DNA of 5,738 nt from CAZUCU01 sp964618845 (GCA_964618845.1 CAZUCU010000030.1:1-5738); one strand, 5' to 3'. Counted from the stretch's first letter, positions 1-5,248 are shown. Translations and numbers: made by a program. Notes: generated by a model not told the origin, from the letters alone.

Positions 1-1
1 A

Positions 2-77
2 AATAATACTACCTAAAATTTTTTGAAGGGGACCCGGCTTCGCCACCCAGCTTCAAAAAATTTTAGGTAGTATTATT
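2..77. repeat. 27-bp perfect inverted repeat with GC-rich loop
   Basis: The arms 2-28 and 51-77 are perfect reverse complements over 27 bp and AT-rich (AATAATACTACC...). They enclose a 22-nt GC-rich loop (29-50) that contains its own small hairpin, GGC-TTC-GCC, at 36-44. The element lies 36 nt beyond the hicA stop, so on the minus strand it could end the hicBA transcript. The arms are much longer than an intrinsic terminator needs, and the sharp base-composition change between arms and loop suggests a dispersed palindromic element (REP-like or MITE-like). No transposase is visible in the window, and the left edge cuts off any flanking duplication. Confidence 0.8.
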
Positions 78-113
78 CTCTTCGCTAAAAGTTTAAATGT
101 AAGAAAAGTATAT

Positions 114-335
114 TTATCTCAACTTATTATATTCCTCAACAGAAATTTTGCAGTCATTCAATATTTTTCTCAAAAGTCCCCGACTAATTTCTACCTTTTT
201 CATTGGAATAACAGTTGTTCTACCATCTTTGTGCTCCCAAAAAATATGAGATCCCTCTGCATCTCTTTCTTTGAAACCCAATTTTAATAATATTTTCTTT
301 AGCTTTATGGGTTTTATCAAAGCTAACTTAGGCAT
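114..335 (-). CDS. hicA: HicA-family toxin (mRNA interferase)
   Basis: This 73-aa protein matches the HicA/YcfA-like family in size and layout. It has an N-terminal helix ending in KLGF (residues 18-21), the signature GSH with the presumed catalytic histidine H30, a short strand region with DGR and a following TTVIP, then a C-terminal helix LLRKILNDCKISVEEY. Family members fold like a double-stranded RNA-binding domain and cleave mRNA, slowing translation until HicB neutralises them. The ATG at 335 overlaps the end of hicB by 8 nt, so the pair is probably translationally coupled; no Shine-Dalgarno sequence precedes it. Antitoxin-first order is common for this family. The active-site histidine is intact, so the toxin looks functional. 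Assignment rests on motif recognition only. Confidence 0.85.
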   Translation of the reverse strand: MPKLALIKPIKLKKILLKLGFKERDAEGSHIFWEHKDGRTTVIPMKKVEISRGLLRKILNDCKISVEEYNKLR

Positions 336-555
336 TTTTTAGAGTTATGTTTTGAATACCAACAAAAGTATTTAACTCTGATTTCTTTTTGTTTCGCAAA
401 CAAAGCCTTGCAACTTGTTTCAAATTCTTTAACATCTCTGTTTGAGTTTTCCCTTCTGCATAACAAGATGGAAGCGCAGGAACAGAACCAACAAAGACTC
501 CATCTTCATCTTTTTCAATATAAACTGTTAGGTTGTTCAATTGATAACTTTTCAT
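328..555 (-). CDS. hicB: HicB-family antitoxin, short form
   Basis: This 75-aa protein has the HicB partial RNase-H-like fold pattern: a first strand LTVYIEKDEDGVFVGSVPAL (the 'E-D-G-F-V-A-x-P-x-L-P' type motif), then PSCYAEGKTQTEMLKNLKQ leading into a helix. HicB binds and blocks HicA. The start is placed at the ATG at 555, because a -35/-10 pair (TTGATT, 16 nt, TATAAT) lies directly upstream and ends 7 nt before it. The alternative TTG at 615 lies upstream of this promoter and would not be transcribed from it. Many HicB proteins carry a C-terminal helix-turn-helix or ribbon-helix-helix domain; here only about 25 polar residues follow the core, with no recognisable DNA-binding motif, so autoregulation by HicB alone is doubtful. 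It overlaps hicA by 8 nt. Confidence 0.82.
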   Translation of the reverse strand: MKSYQLNNLTVYIEKDEDGVFVGSVPALPSCYAEGKTQTEMLKNLKQVARLCLRNKKKSELNTFVGIQNITLKNA

Positions 556-562
556 GTTTCGA

Positions 563-590
563 ATTATAGTCAAATTAAAAGAAAAATCAA
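563..590 (-). promoter_or_regulatory. Promoter of hicBA, leaderless
   Basis: On the minus strand a -35-like TTGATT (590-585) is separated by 16 nt from a perfect TATAAT (568-563). The ATG of hicB begins at 555, 7 nt past the -10 box, so transcription should start at or within a base or two of the start codon. This fixes the hicB start and implies a leaderless mRNA. Confidence 0.65.
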
Positions 591-733
591 CTTCAAAATT
601 TCCTATAAAAATCAAAGAGAAAAAGGAGATACATTTTGAGTAATGCTTCGGAAATAATACTAAATAAATTTTATCTTTGTTCTTAAGTTGTTTTCATTAC
701 AAAGTTTGGACCTCTGCAGTATTTAAAGATGAT

Positions 734-1147
734 TTAATTTTGAATATGTTTTAATTCGACATCCAATTCTTCGAGAGCATTAACAACATTATTTCTTTGG
801 GTTTCATCTGAAATATTATCAATTAACAGTACGCAAGAATCATAAAAATTTTTTATAATTTCATACATGGTCGTTAGATCAATTTTGGCTCTCTCATTTT
901 CACCTGATAATAATTCTTCTCCTTTTTCTATTAATCTATCATATGCTTCTTTTATAATTGAAGCTAAATTCGCAGATTGTTTTATCCTTTCTACCAATTG
1001 TAAATTATTTACATTTTCGAAACTAAAAGAAACAATATCTAAAGCAAAATCTTGAAGGGATAGAAATTCTTTTTCAAACTCCAAAAAAGTTTGACTGTGA
1101 CTTGTCTTTTCTTCAACTAATTGAAAATTTTTTATTTCTTCTGACAT
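734..1147 (-). CDS. Hypothetical protein, 137 aa, helical
   Basis: I do not recognise this protein. It is 137 aa, acidic, almost free of glycine and proline, and looks all-helical, with several amphipathic stretches (for example around EFEKEFLSLQDFALDIVSFSF, and the C-terminal VVNALEELDVELKHIQ). It has no signal peptide, membrane segment, metal-binding cluster or catalytic motif. The start is set at the ATG at 1147 (MSEEIKNF...), because a perfect TATAAT ends 6 nt upstream; an in-frame TTG at 1165 lies before that box. It sits 36 nt downstream of the glycosyltransferase and could also be read through from it. A small helical-bundle protein is as far as the sequence goes. Coding is likely because a long open frame, an ATG and a promoter box coincide. 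Confidence 0.65.
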   Translation of the reverse strand: MSEEIKNFQLVEEKTSHSQTFLEFEKEFLSLQDFALDIVSFSFENVNNLQLVERIKQSANLASIIKEAYDRLIEKGEELLSGENERAKIDLTTMYEIIKNFYDSCVLLIDNISDETQRNNVVNALEELDVELKHIQN

Positions 1148-1153
1148 AAAATA

Positions 1154-1159
1154 ATTATA
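1154..1159 (-). promoter_or_regulatory. -10 box for the 137-aa gene
   Basis: A perfect TATAAT on the minus strand ends 6 nt before the ATG at 1147, the same geometry as at hicB and ftsH. No good -35 box lies at 16-18 nt; a TTGATA at 1187-1182 is 22 nt away, too far for normal use. Genomes this AT-rich produce TATAAT by chance, so the repeated position relative to ATG is the main support. Confidence 0.5.
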
Positions 1160-1183
1160 AAACAAAAAAAGTATTCTGTTTTA

Positions 1184-1993
1184 TCAAAATTTAACATTTT
1201 CATCGTAAATATCTTTTGCTTTCCACATATCGCAATAATTATTTGTTCCTCCAAAACCCATACTAGCGATGTCGCCCTCTGCACTCGGCTTCCTCATAGC
1301 AATTAGATAAGGGTGTGGAAACCCCGGTAATGGATCCAGAAAAAAACCCATTGAAGTATCATCAAATTTTATTTTGTTATCAATTGTATTTAAATAATTT
1401 AAAAAATCATTATTTGGATTAAAATATTTTAATTCTCCAATCATAAAAACATTTTTCAATGTTTTGTTACAATCCATAATTGCTCGACCCAAAACAGCAG
1501 TTGCACTTATATCAATAGCTTGTTTTCCAAGATTTTTATTTTTACAATTTTCAACAATCAATTCAATTTGTCTTTTTACTATTGGACATTGGGGTTTAGA
1601 AGAAAACATAATTCCATTTTGTACGGCCCATGTATATGTCGAAGCATAAGAAAGATCTTTAAACGCCAAAAAATCAATATCAATTTCTGTAATTTTGGGA
1701 ATAGGATTAATCCATAAAATATTTAAATCAGAATACAAACCACCATAAAGATAAACAAGACACGCTCTGGCCAGATCTGCTTTGCAGGCATAAGGTTTTA
1801 ATATTTTATATGCAGTATAAACATCTTTATCAAAATTATTTTTTATTATCTTTTCTAGTTCTCCTCCTGAATATAATTTGTATTCGAAATTGGGAAAACA
1901 TTTATGTAAAGACTCTTGGCACGCTAAAGTAAATATAGGCAAATTCTGAGGAATTTTATTTTCATCATTAATTAGAATTTGATGTATTTTCAT
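1184..1993 (-). CDS. GT32-like glycosyltransferase with DXD-type sugar-binding region
   Basis: This 269-aa protein resembles the 'glycosyltransferase sugar-binding region containing DXD motif' family (OCH1/GT32-like, GT-A fold). The N-terminus MKIHQILIN matches the usual IHQIW-type first strand. The family core runs from D73 and R76 (KADLARACLVYLYGG) to GG at 84-85 and Y87-S-D-L-N91, where the metal-binding DXD would be; its last residue is Asn here, not Asp. Such enzymes transfer a nucleotide-activated sugar, usually in surface polysaccharide or glycolipid synthesis; donor and acceptor cannot be told. No membrane segment is seen. The ATG at 1993 lies 4 nt after the tRNA; an in-frame GTG at 2002 lies inside the tRNA acceptor stem and is rejected. 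Co-transcription with the tRNA is very likely. Confidence 0.8.
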   Translation of the reverse strand: MKIHQILINDENKIPQNLPIFTLACQESLHKCFPNFEYKLYSGGELEKIIKNNFDKDVYTAYKILKPYACKADLARACLVYLYGGLYSDLNILWINPIPKITEIDIDFLAFKDLSYASTYTWAVQNGIMFSSKPQCPIVKRQIELIVENCKNKNLGKQAIDISATAVLGRAIMDCNKTLKNVFMIGELKYFNPNNDFLNYLNTIDNKIKFDDTSMGFFLDPLPGFPHPYLIAMRKPSAEGDIASMGFGGTNNYCDMWKAKDIYDENVKF

Positions 1994-1997
1994 TCTG

Positions 1998-2070
1998 TGC
2001 ACCCACTAGGACTTGAACCTAGAACCACGCGTGTATAAGACGCGAGCTCTACCAATTGAGCTATAGGTGC
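1998..2070 (-). tRNA. tRNA-Ile with anticodon UAU
   Basis: A complete 73-nt cloverleaf reads on the minus strand. The acceptor GCACCTA pairs with TGGGTGC (one G-U pair), the D arm is GCTC/GAGC with AATTGGTA, the anticodon stem CGCGT/ACGCG holds loop CTTATAC, the variable loop is TGGTT, and the T arm is CTAGG-TTCAAGT-CCTAG. The discriminator is A73. CCA is not encoded (the next bases are CAGA), so it must be added after processing. The anticodon at 34-36 is UAU, which reads AUA. Positions recognised by E. coli IleRS are present: C4-G69, U12-A23, C29-G41, A37 and A73; A38 is replaced by C. Ile identity is therefore well supported although UAU is unusual in bacteria. A 5-bp hairpin (CCTGC/GCAGG) lies in the 5' leader. 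Confidence 0.9.
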
Positions 2071-2111
2071 TTGTCCTGCGTAGCTTATAAACAAAGCAGG
2101 GCTTGAAGATA

Positions 2112-2140
2112 TTTATATCAAAAAAAATAGAATTCGTCAC
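2112..2140 (-). promoter_or_regulatory. Possible promoter of the tRNA-glycosyltransferase unit
   Basis: On the minus strand GTGACG (2140-2135, four of six matches to the -35 consensus) lies 17 nt from TATAAA (2117-2112). A transcript starting near 2105 would have a leader of about 35 nt before the tRNA. The -35 part lies in the dispersed-repeat region. A nearby TATAAG at 2089-2084 is an alternative -10 without a good -35. Weak call. Confidence 0.3.
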
Positions 2141-2284
2141 CCCTTTAAAAAGAGGGTTAAGCACGAAATTCGAAATACGAAATTCTAAACTCGTGTTTCT
2201 GATTTCGAATTTAGAATTTCGAATTTGTTTCGAATTTCGTGCTTCGGATTTCGAATTTCTAATTTGGTGCTTCGTGTTTTTTTC
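2138..2284. repeat. Mosaic AT-rich dispersed repeat (AAATTCGAAAT units)
   Basis: This stretch between ftsH and the tRNA is built from near-repeats of about 11-14 bp around AAATTCGAAAT, on both strands. Two nested inverted repeats are exact: 17 bp (2159-2175 with 2228-2244) and 12 bp (2178-2189 with 2210-2221). Together they give a long hairpin with a 20-nt apical loop (2190-2209). A further CCCTTTAAAAAGAGGG segment lies next to the left arm. Read in one minus-strand frame it yields low-complexity peptide rich in R-N-S-K, typical of a spurious ORF. The right edge overlaps the last codons of ftsH. The hairpin may slow or stop ftsH transcription, but has no clean U-tract. Confidence 0.75.
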
Positions 2285-4217
2285 CAACACTTATCCCATG
2301 TGCCTCAAGAATTGTCTCATACTCTTCTCTTTCAAGAGTTTCAACTTCTATCAATTTTTTGGTAATTACCTCCAAAACATTTCGATGCTTAGTTAATAGA
2401 TCTTTTGCTTTGTCATGTGCTTCTTTCATTAGCCGTCTAACTTCTGAATCAATCATATCTCCAACTTTTTCTGAATAATCTTTATCGTTCAAGCCAACAC
2501 CAAACAATGTCCTCCCCCCATCACCTTCCAAAGCAATCGGACCAAACTCATCGCTCATTCCATATTTAGTAACCATCGCACGCGCAATCGCAGTTCCAAC
2601 TTGTAAATCATTTGATGGCCCAGTCGTAGTTGTTTCAAAAATTAATTCTTCCGCAACAAAACCACCCAAGGTCATCGCTAAATCATCAATAAAGTCATTT
2701 TTAGAATGCAATCTTTTATCTTCTTCTGGAAGTTTCAAAGTATAACCACCCGCTCGGCCTCTTGAAACTATAGAAATTTTATGCACCGGATCACTATGTG
2801 GCAAAAGCGAAGAGACAAGGGCGTGTCCCGCTTCGTGATAGGCTGTAATTTCTTTTTCTTTTTCTGTCAGTAAATGACTTCTCCTTTCAGGGCCAAGCAT
2901 TACTTTTTCAATTGATCTAATCAAATCAAATTGAGCAACTTGTTTTCTATTTTCACGAGCTGCAAGAATCGCCGCTTCGTTTACCAAAGAATACAAATCT
3001 GCTCCGGTAAACCCAGGAGTTCTATGAGCCACTAAATTCAAATTAACATCTTCTGCTAATGGTTTCCCCTTTGCATGAATTTTTAAAATTGCTTCTCTAT
3101 CCTCTCTATCTGGTTCATCAATTATTACTCTTCTATCAAATCTTCCTGGTCGAAGAATTGCCGGATCCAAAACATCAGGTCTATTTGTCGCCGCCATAAC
3201 AATAATTTTTTCGTTTGGTTCAAATCCATCCATCTCTACAAGAATTTGATTAAGTGTTTGCTCGCGTTCATCATTTCCACCACCTGTCCCAGCACCTCGC
3301 ACTCGCCCCACCGCATCAATCTCATCAATAAAAATTATCGAGGGTGCAGCATCTTTGGCAAGTTTGAATAAATCTCGCACACGACTTGCACCAACTCCTA
3401 CAAACATTTCTACAAATTCTGATCCAGAAATGGAGAAGAACGAAACTCCTGCTTCACCTGCGGTTGCACGCGCAAGTAATGTTTTGCCAGTTCCGGGAGC
3501 ACCCATCAAAATAACACCTTTTGGAATTCTGGCACCTATTTCCAAAAATTTCTGTGGACTCTTCAAAAAATCTACTATCTCCATCAATTCTTGTTTTGCC
3601 TCTTTAACTCCAGCGACATCCGCAAAAGTAACTTTTTGTTTACCATCCTTGGGATTTATAAATCTTGCTTTTGATTGACCAAATGTAAAAGCTTGCATTC
3701 CCGCTCCTTTTACTTGTCTTGTTAAATAATAAAGAAGGAGAACAATAAAAATTATTGGGATAATAATTGGCACCAAAACTGTCACCCAAAACAAAAATCC
3801 CGTATTTCCTTTGACTTCAATTTTAATTTTTGAAATTTGCTCAGATGTAACTCCATAACTTGTCAAAGTTTCAGCGATTGAGCCCGATTCTTCTTTTTGA
3901 GTAAATTTAGATTTTTCTTCACCTTTCAATTTAACTTCCACTTCCGTTCCTTTTACAAGAAGAGATTCGACTTTGTCTTCTTTTACAAGTGTTGCTACTT
4001 CAGAAATAGCCAAAGAAGCATCGCCTTCCTTTTTTTCTATCATATTTGAAAACAAAAAAGTGAGTAAAAGTAAGACCAAAAATACCGTCAAAAAATTGTT
4101 AAAAAATGAAAACTTTTTAACTTTTTTTACTTTCAAAATCTTCATCCCTTTTGGAAGTTGTTTTTTGTTATTCTTTTCATTTCTCATTTCTCGCTTCTCG
4201 CTATTTTTATTTGACAT
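2259..4217 (-). CDS. ftsH: ATP-dependent zinc metalloprotease FtsH
   Basis: This 652-aa protein is a full-length membrane AAA+ protease that extracts and degrades membrane and unfolded cytoplasmic proteins, including tmRNA-tagged ones in other bacteria. Order: basic N-terminus (1-36), membrane helix about 38-57, extracytoplasmic segment about 60-140, membrane helix about 141-165, AAA+ module and peptidase domain. Visible motifs: Walker A GAPGTGKT (239-246), pore loop MFVG (271-274), Walker B with D298-E299, second region of homology 344-363 with arginine fingers R359 and R362, zinc site HEAGH (461-465) with E462 catalytic, and third ligand D537 in NDLQ. All key residues are intact. The start is set at the ATG at 4217, 6 nt after a TATAAT; the ATG at 4232 precedes that box. 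The last residues (about KHEAPN) and the TAG stop come from the adjoining repeat. It is divergent from smpB. Confidence 0.97.
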   Translation of the reverse strand: MSNKNSEKREMRNEKNNKKQLPKGMKILKVKKVKKFSFFNNFLTVFLVLLLLTFLFSNMIEKKEGDASLAISEVATLVKEDKVESLLVKGTEVEVKLKGEEKSKFTQKEESGSIAETLTSYGVTSEQISKIKIEVKGNTGFLFWVTVLVPIIIPIIFIVLLLYYLTRQVKGAGMQAFTFGQSKARFINPKDGKQKVTFADVAGVKEAKQELMEIVDFLKSPQKFLEIGARIPKGVILMGAPGTGKTLLARATAGEAGVSFFSISGSEFVEMFVGVGASRVRDLFKLAKDAAPSIIFIDEIDAVGRVRGAGTGGGNDEREQTLNQILVEMDGFEPNEKIIVMAATNRPDVLDPAILRPGRFDRRVIIDEPDREDREAILKIHAKGKPLAEDVNLNLVAHRTPGFTGADLYSLVNEAAILAARENRKQVAQFDLIRSIEKVMLGPERRSHLLTEKEKEITAYHEAGHALVSSLLPHSDPVHKISIVSRGRAGGYTLKLPEEDKRLHSKNDFIDDLAMTLGGFVAEELIFETTTTGPSNDLQVGTAIARAMVTKYGMSDEFGPIALEGDGGRTLFGVGLNDKDYSEKVGDMIDSEVRRLMKEAHDKAKDLLTKHRNVLEVITKKLIEVETLEREEYETILEAHGISVGKKHEAPN

Positions 4218-4223
4218 ACGAGA

Positions 4224-4229
4224 ATTATA
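4224..4229 (-). promoter_or_regulatory. -10 box of ftsH, leaderless
   Basis: TATAAT on the minus strand, preceded by TATG, ends 6 nt before the ATG at 4217. No convincing -35 is seen at 16-18 nt. The box lies downstream of the alternative ATG at 4232, so a transcript from here could only use the ATG at 4217. Confidence 0.55.
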
Positions 4230-4269
4230 CATAAATTAAAGGATTTTTCCATTTTTTAATTTAAATTTG

Positions 4270-4290
4270 AAAAAATGAGGTTAAACCTCG
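4270..4290 (-). terminator. Terminator-like hairpin reading toward ftsH
   Basis: On the minus strand GAGGT-TTA-ACCTC is followed by A and a run of six T. It has the shape of an intrinsic terminator but lies upstream of ftsH with no minus-strand gene before it, so it would only stop read-through into ftsH. Confidence 0.35.
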
Positions 4291-4340
4291 AAAAGATCAC
4301 CTTGACTAAAAAATCGTTATTTTAAGCCAAAAACATCTCT

Positions 4341-4361
4341 CGAGGTTTAACCTCGTTTTTT
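4341..4361 (+). terminator. Terminator-like hairpin reading toward smpB
   Basis: CGAGGT-TTA-ACCTCG (6-bp stem, 3-nt loop) is followed by TTTTTT on the plus strand. It lies upstream of smpB, so it would block antisense transcripts escaping from the ftsH side. The smpB promoter must then lie between it and 4406. Confidence 0.4.
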
Positions 4362-4384
4362 CAAAAATGCAAATATTGGATGTT

Positions 4385-4390
4385 TATAGT
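4385..4390 (+). promoter_or_regulatory. Possible -10 box of smpB
   Basis: TATAGT matches five of six -10 bases and ends 15 nt before the smpB ATG. That would leave a leader of about 9 nt without a Shine-Dalgarno sequence. No good -35 box is seen. Confidence 0.35.
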
Positions 4391-4405
4391 AAACTTGAAT
4401 AAATC

Positions 4406-4855
4406 ATGAACGATCGAATATCCAACATAAAAGCGGGTTTTAATTTTGAAATTCTGGAAAAAATTGAGGGAGGCCTCGAATTAACCGGTTTTGAAGTTAA
4501 AGCAATCAGAAACGGCAAGATAAAACTTGATGGCTCTTTTATTATATCTTCTAGAAATGAATTGTTTTTGAAAAACGCAAAAATCTCTCCATATCAAGCA
4601 AATAATATTCCCAAAAATTATGAGGTTGGAAGATTTTTAAAAATTTTGGTAACCAAAAAAGAAATCAGACGACTTACTCAAAAAACTGAAACCGAGGGAC
4701 TCACACTTATTCCCCTTGCAATTTATCCAAAAGGCAAAAAACTCAAAATAGAATTTGCATTAGCAAAAGGCAAAAAGAAATCAGACAAAAGAGAAACTAT
4801 TAAACGTCGAGAAGATGAGAGAGAAATTCTCCGAATTATCAAAAGTGGGAGGTAA
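4406..4855 (+). CDS. smpB: SsrA-binding protein SmpB
   Basis: This 149-aa protein has the full SmpB pattern and usual length. SmpB binds the tRNA-like part of tmRNA and carries it to stalled ribosomes, its C-terminal tail probing the empty mRNA channel. Visible family blocks are the N-terminal barrel GLELTGFEVKAIRNGK (about 23-38, with conserved E30), the ISPY block (60-63) followed by NIPKNYEVGR, the KKEIRRL helix, GLTLIPLAIY, KKLKIEFALAKGKKKSDKRE (DKR at 127-129), and a basic helical tail KRREDEREILRIIKSGR. All conserved blocks are present. The ATG at 4406 is the only sensible start; AAACTTGAATAAATC before it contains no Shine-Dalgarno sequence. The codons include several AUA, for example at residues 5 and 8. 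It is divergent from ftsH, and its partner RNA lies about 500 bp downstream on the same strand. Confidence 0.97.
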   Translation: MNDRISNIKAGFNFEILEKIEGGLELTGFEVKAIRNGKIKLDGSFIISSRNELFLKNAKISPYQANNIPKNYEVGRFLKILVTKKEIRRLTQKTETEGLTLIPLAIYPKGKKLKIEFALAKGKKKSDKRETIKRREDEREILRIIKSGR

Positions 4856-4917
4856 TTTTATATAAAACAAATTAATTTTTGATCAGAATTTTCTTAACTA
4901 CTTTCGTAAATTTCAAT

Positions 4918-4951
4918 AAAAAATACCACCGATTACTTGGTGGTATTTTTT
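4918..4951. terminator. Bidirectional intrinsic terminator between smpB and the zinc-finger gene
   Basis: Six A, then TACCACC (4924-4930), an 8-nt loop, GGTGGTA (4939-4945) and six T form a perfect symmetric hairpin that gives a U-tract in both directions. It lies 62 nt after the smpB stop. On the minus strand it overlaps the end of the convergent gene, whose TAA stop (4935-4933) falls in the loop. Confidence 0.9.
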
Positions 4952-5145
4952 CCCAGATGTTTCATCTTTCTCACTTCAATTTTTTTAACCTCATTTGGGT
5001 CTGGGTTGTACCCATCAACAAGAAGACATTCTCGAAGACTTTCTTTGTAACCAGGCAAAATTATTCTTATTGCTCTTTCATCACAAAGACCAATTTCGTG
5101 AGCCCTTCTGTCGTGACCACAATTTCGACAAAGAAGATGATTCAT
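4933..5145 (-). CDS. Small putative zinc-binding protein, 70 aa
   Basis: I do not recognise the family. The 70-aa product starts MNHLLCRNCGHDRRAH and has a compact cluster C6-x2-C9, H11 or H16, and C21 that looks like a small zinc ribbon or knuckle; C40 is a further cysteine. The rest is mixed, with a basic C-terminus (KKIEVRKMKHLGK). The start is the ATG at 5145, just before the cysteine motif; the upstream in-frame extension to 5211 is hydrophobic, AT-rich and unlike a protein N-terminus. TATTCT preceded by TGG (5170-5165) could be an extended -10 with about 12 nt of leader; TAGAGT (5158-5153) is an alternative nearer the ATG. There is no Shine-Dalgarno sequence. The last residues (NTTK) are coded by the terminator stem. 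It sits between smpB and ssrA on the opposite strand, so a link with ribosome rescue is only positional. Confidence 0.65.
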   Translation of the reverse strand: MNHLLCRNCGHDRRAHEIGLCDERAIRIILPGYKESLRECLLVDGYNPDPNEVKKIEVRKMKHLGKNTTK

Positions 5146-5248
5146 AATGTTTACTCTAATTAAAAGAATACCACATTTTTTAAAAAATTCATTATAAATT
5201 AAACAAAACACAAAATATGAATACTTAAAAATATCTTAAAACGCGCGA

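Larger units (their letters stand above)
4266..4365. repeat. 100-bp inverted-repeat element with palindromic arms
   Basis: Arms 4266-4290 and 4341-4365 pair over 25 bp with a single G-U position (4276/4355), around a 50-nt centre. Each arm is itself nearly palindromic: GAGGTTAAACCTCG on the left and CGAGGTTTAACCTCG on the right. The element fills most of the divergent ftsH-smpB intergenic region. It could fold as one long hairpin or as two small ones. No transposase and no clear target duplication flank it. A MITE-like origin or a regulatory/insulating role are both possible. Confidence 0.75.

Noticed and set aside
623..640. AAGGAG followed by TTG on the plus strand, like a ribosome-binding site
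   Set aside because: Frames after it stop within about 16 codons, and no other gene here uses such a site.
867..1055. Plus-strand open frame of 62 codons
   Set aside because: It is antisense to the 137-aa gene, which has the better start and promoter.
1464..1717. Two overlapping plus-strand open frames
   Set aside because: Both are antisense to the glycosyltransferase core and have no family features.
2000..2002. GTG as an alternative glycosyltransferase start
   Set aside because: It lies inside the tRNA acceptor stem and would be removed by tRNA processing; the ATG at 1993 fits the family N-terminus.
2138..2284. CRISPR-like array
   Set aside because: Units are irregular, about 11-14 bp, on both strands, and there are no unique spacers of constant length.
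2006..2290. Minus-strand open frame of 94 codons across the repeat and tRNA
   Set aside because: It is low-complexity translation of the AAATTCGAAAT repeat followed by the tRNA read as protein (SSIGRARVL...), a known kind of artefact.
2103..2396. Plus-strand open frame across the same repeat
   Set aside because: It is antisense to the repeat and to the ftsH 3' end, with repetitive composition.
3355..3678. Plus-strand open frame of 107 codons
   Set aside because: It lies wholly antisense to the highly conserved ftsH AAA+ region and shows no recognisable protein.
3973..4239. Plus-strand open frame of 88 codons
   Set aside because: It is antisense to the ftsH N-terminus; its hydrophobicity mirrors the lysine-rich and membrane codons of ftsH.
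4879..5163. Plus-strand open frame of 94 codons
   Set aside because: It overlaps the terminator and the zinc-binding gene on the other strand, which has a clear CxxC cluster and a better start.
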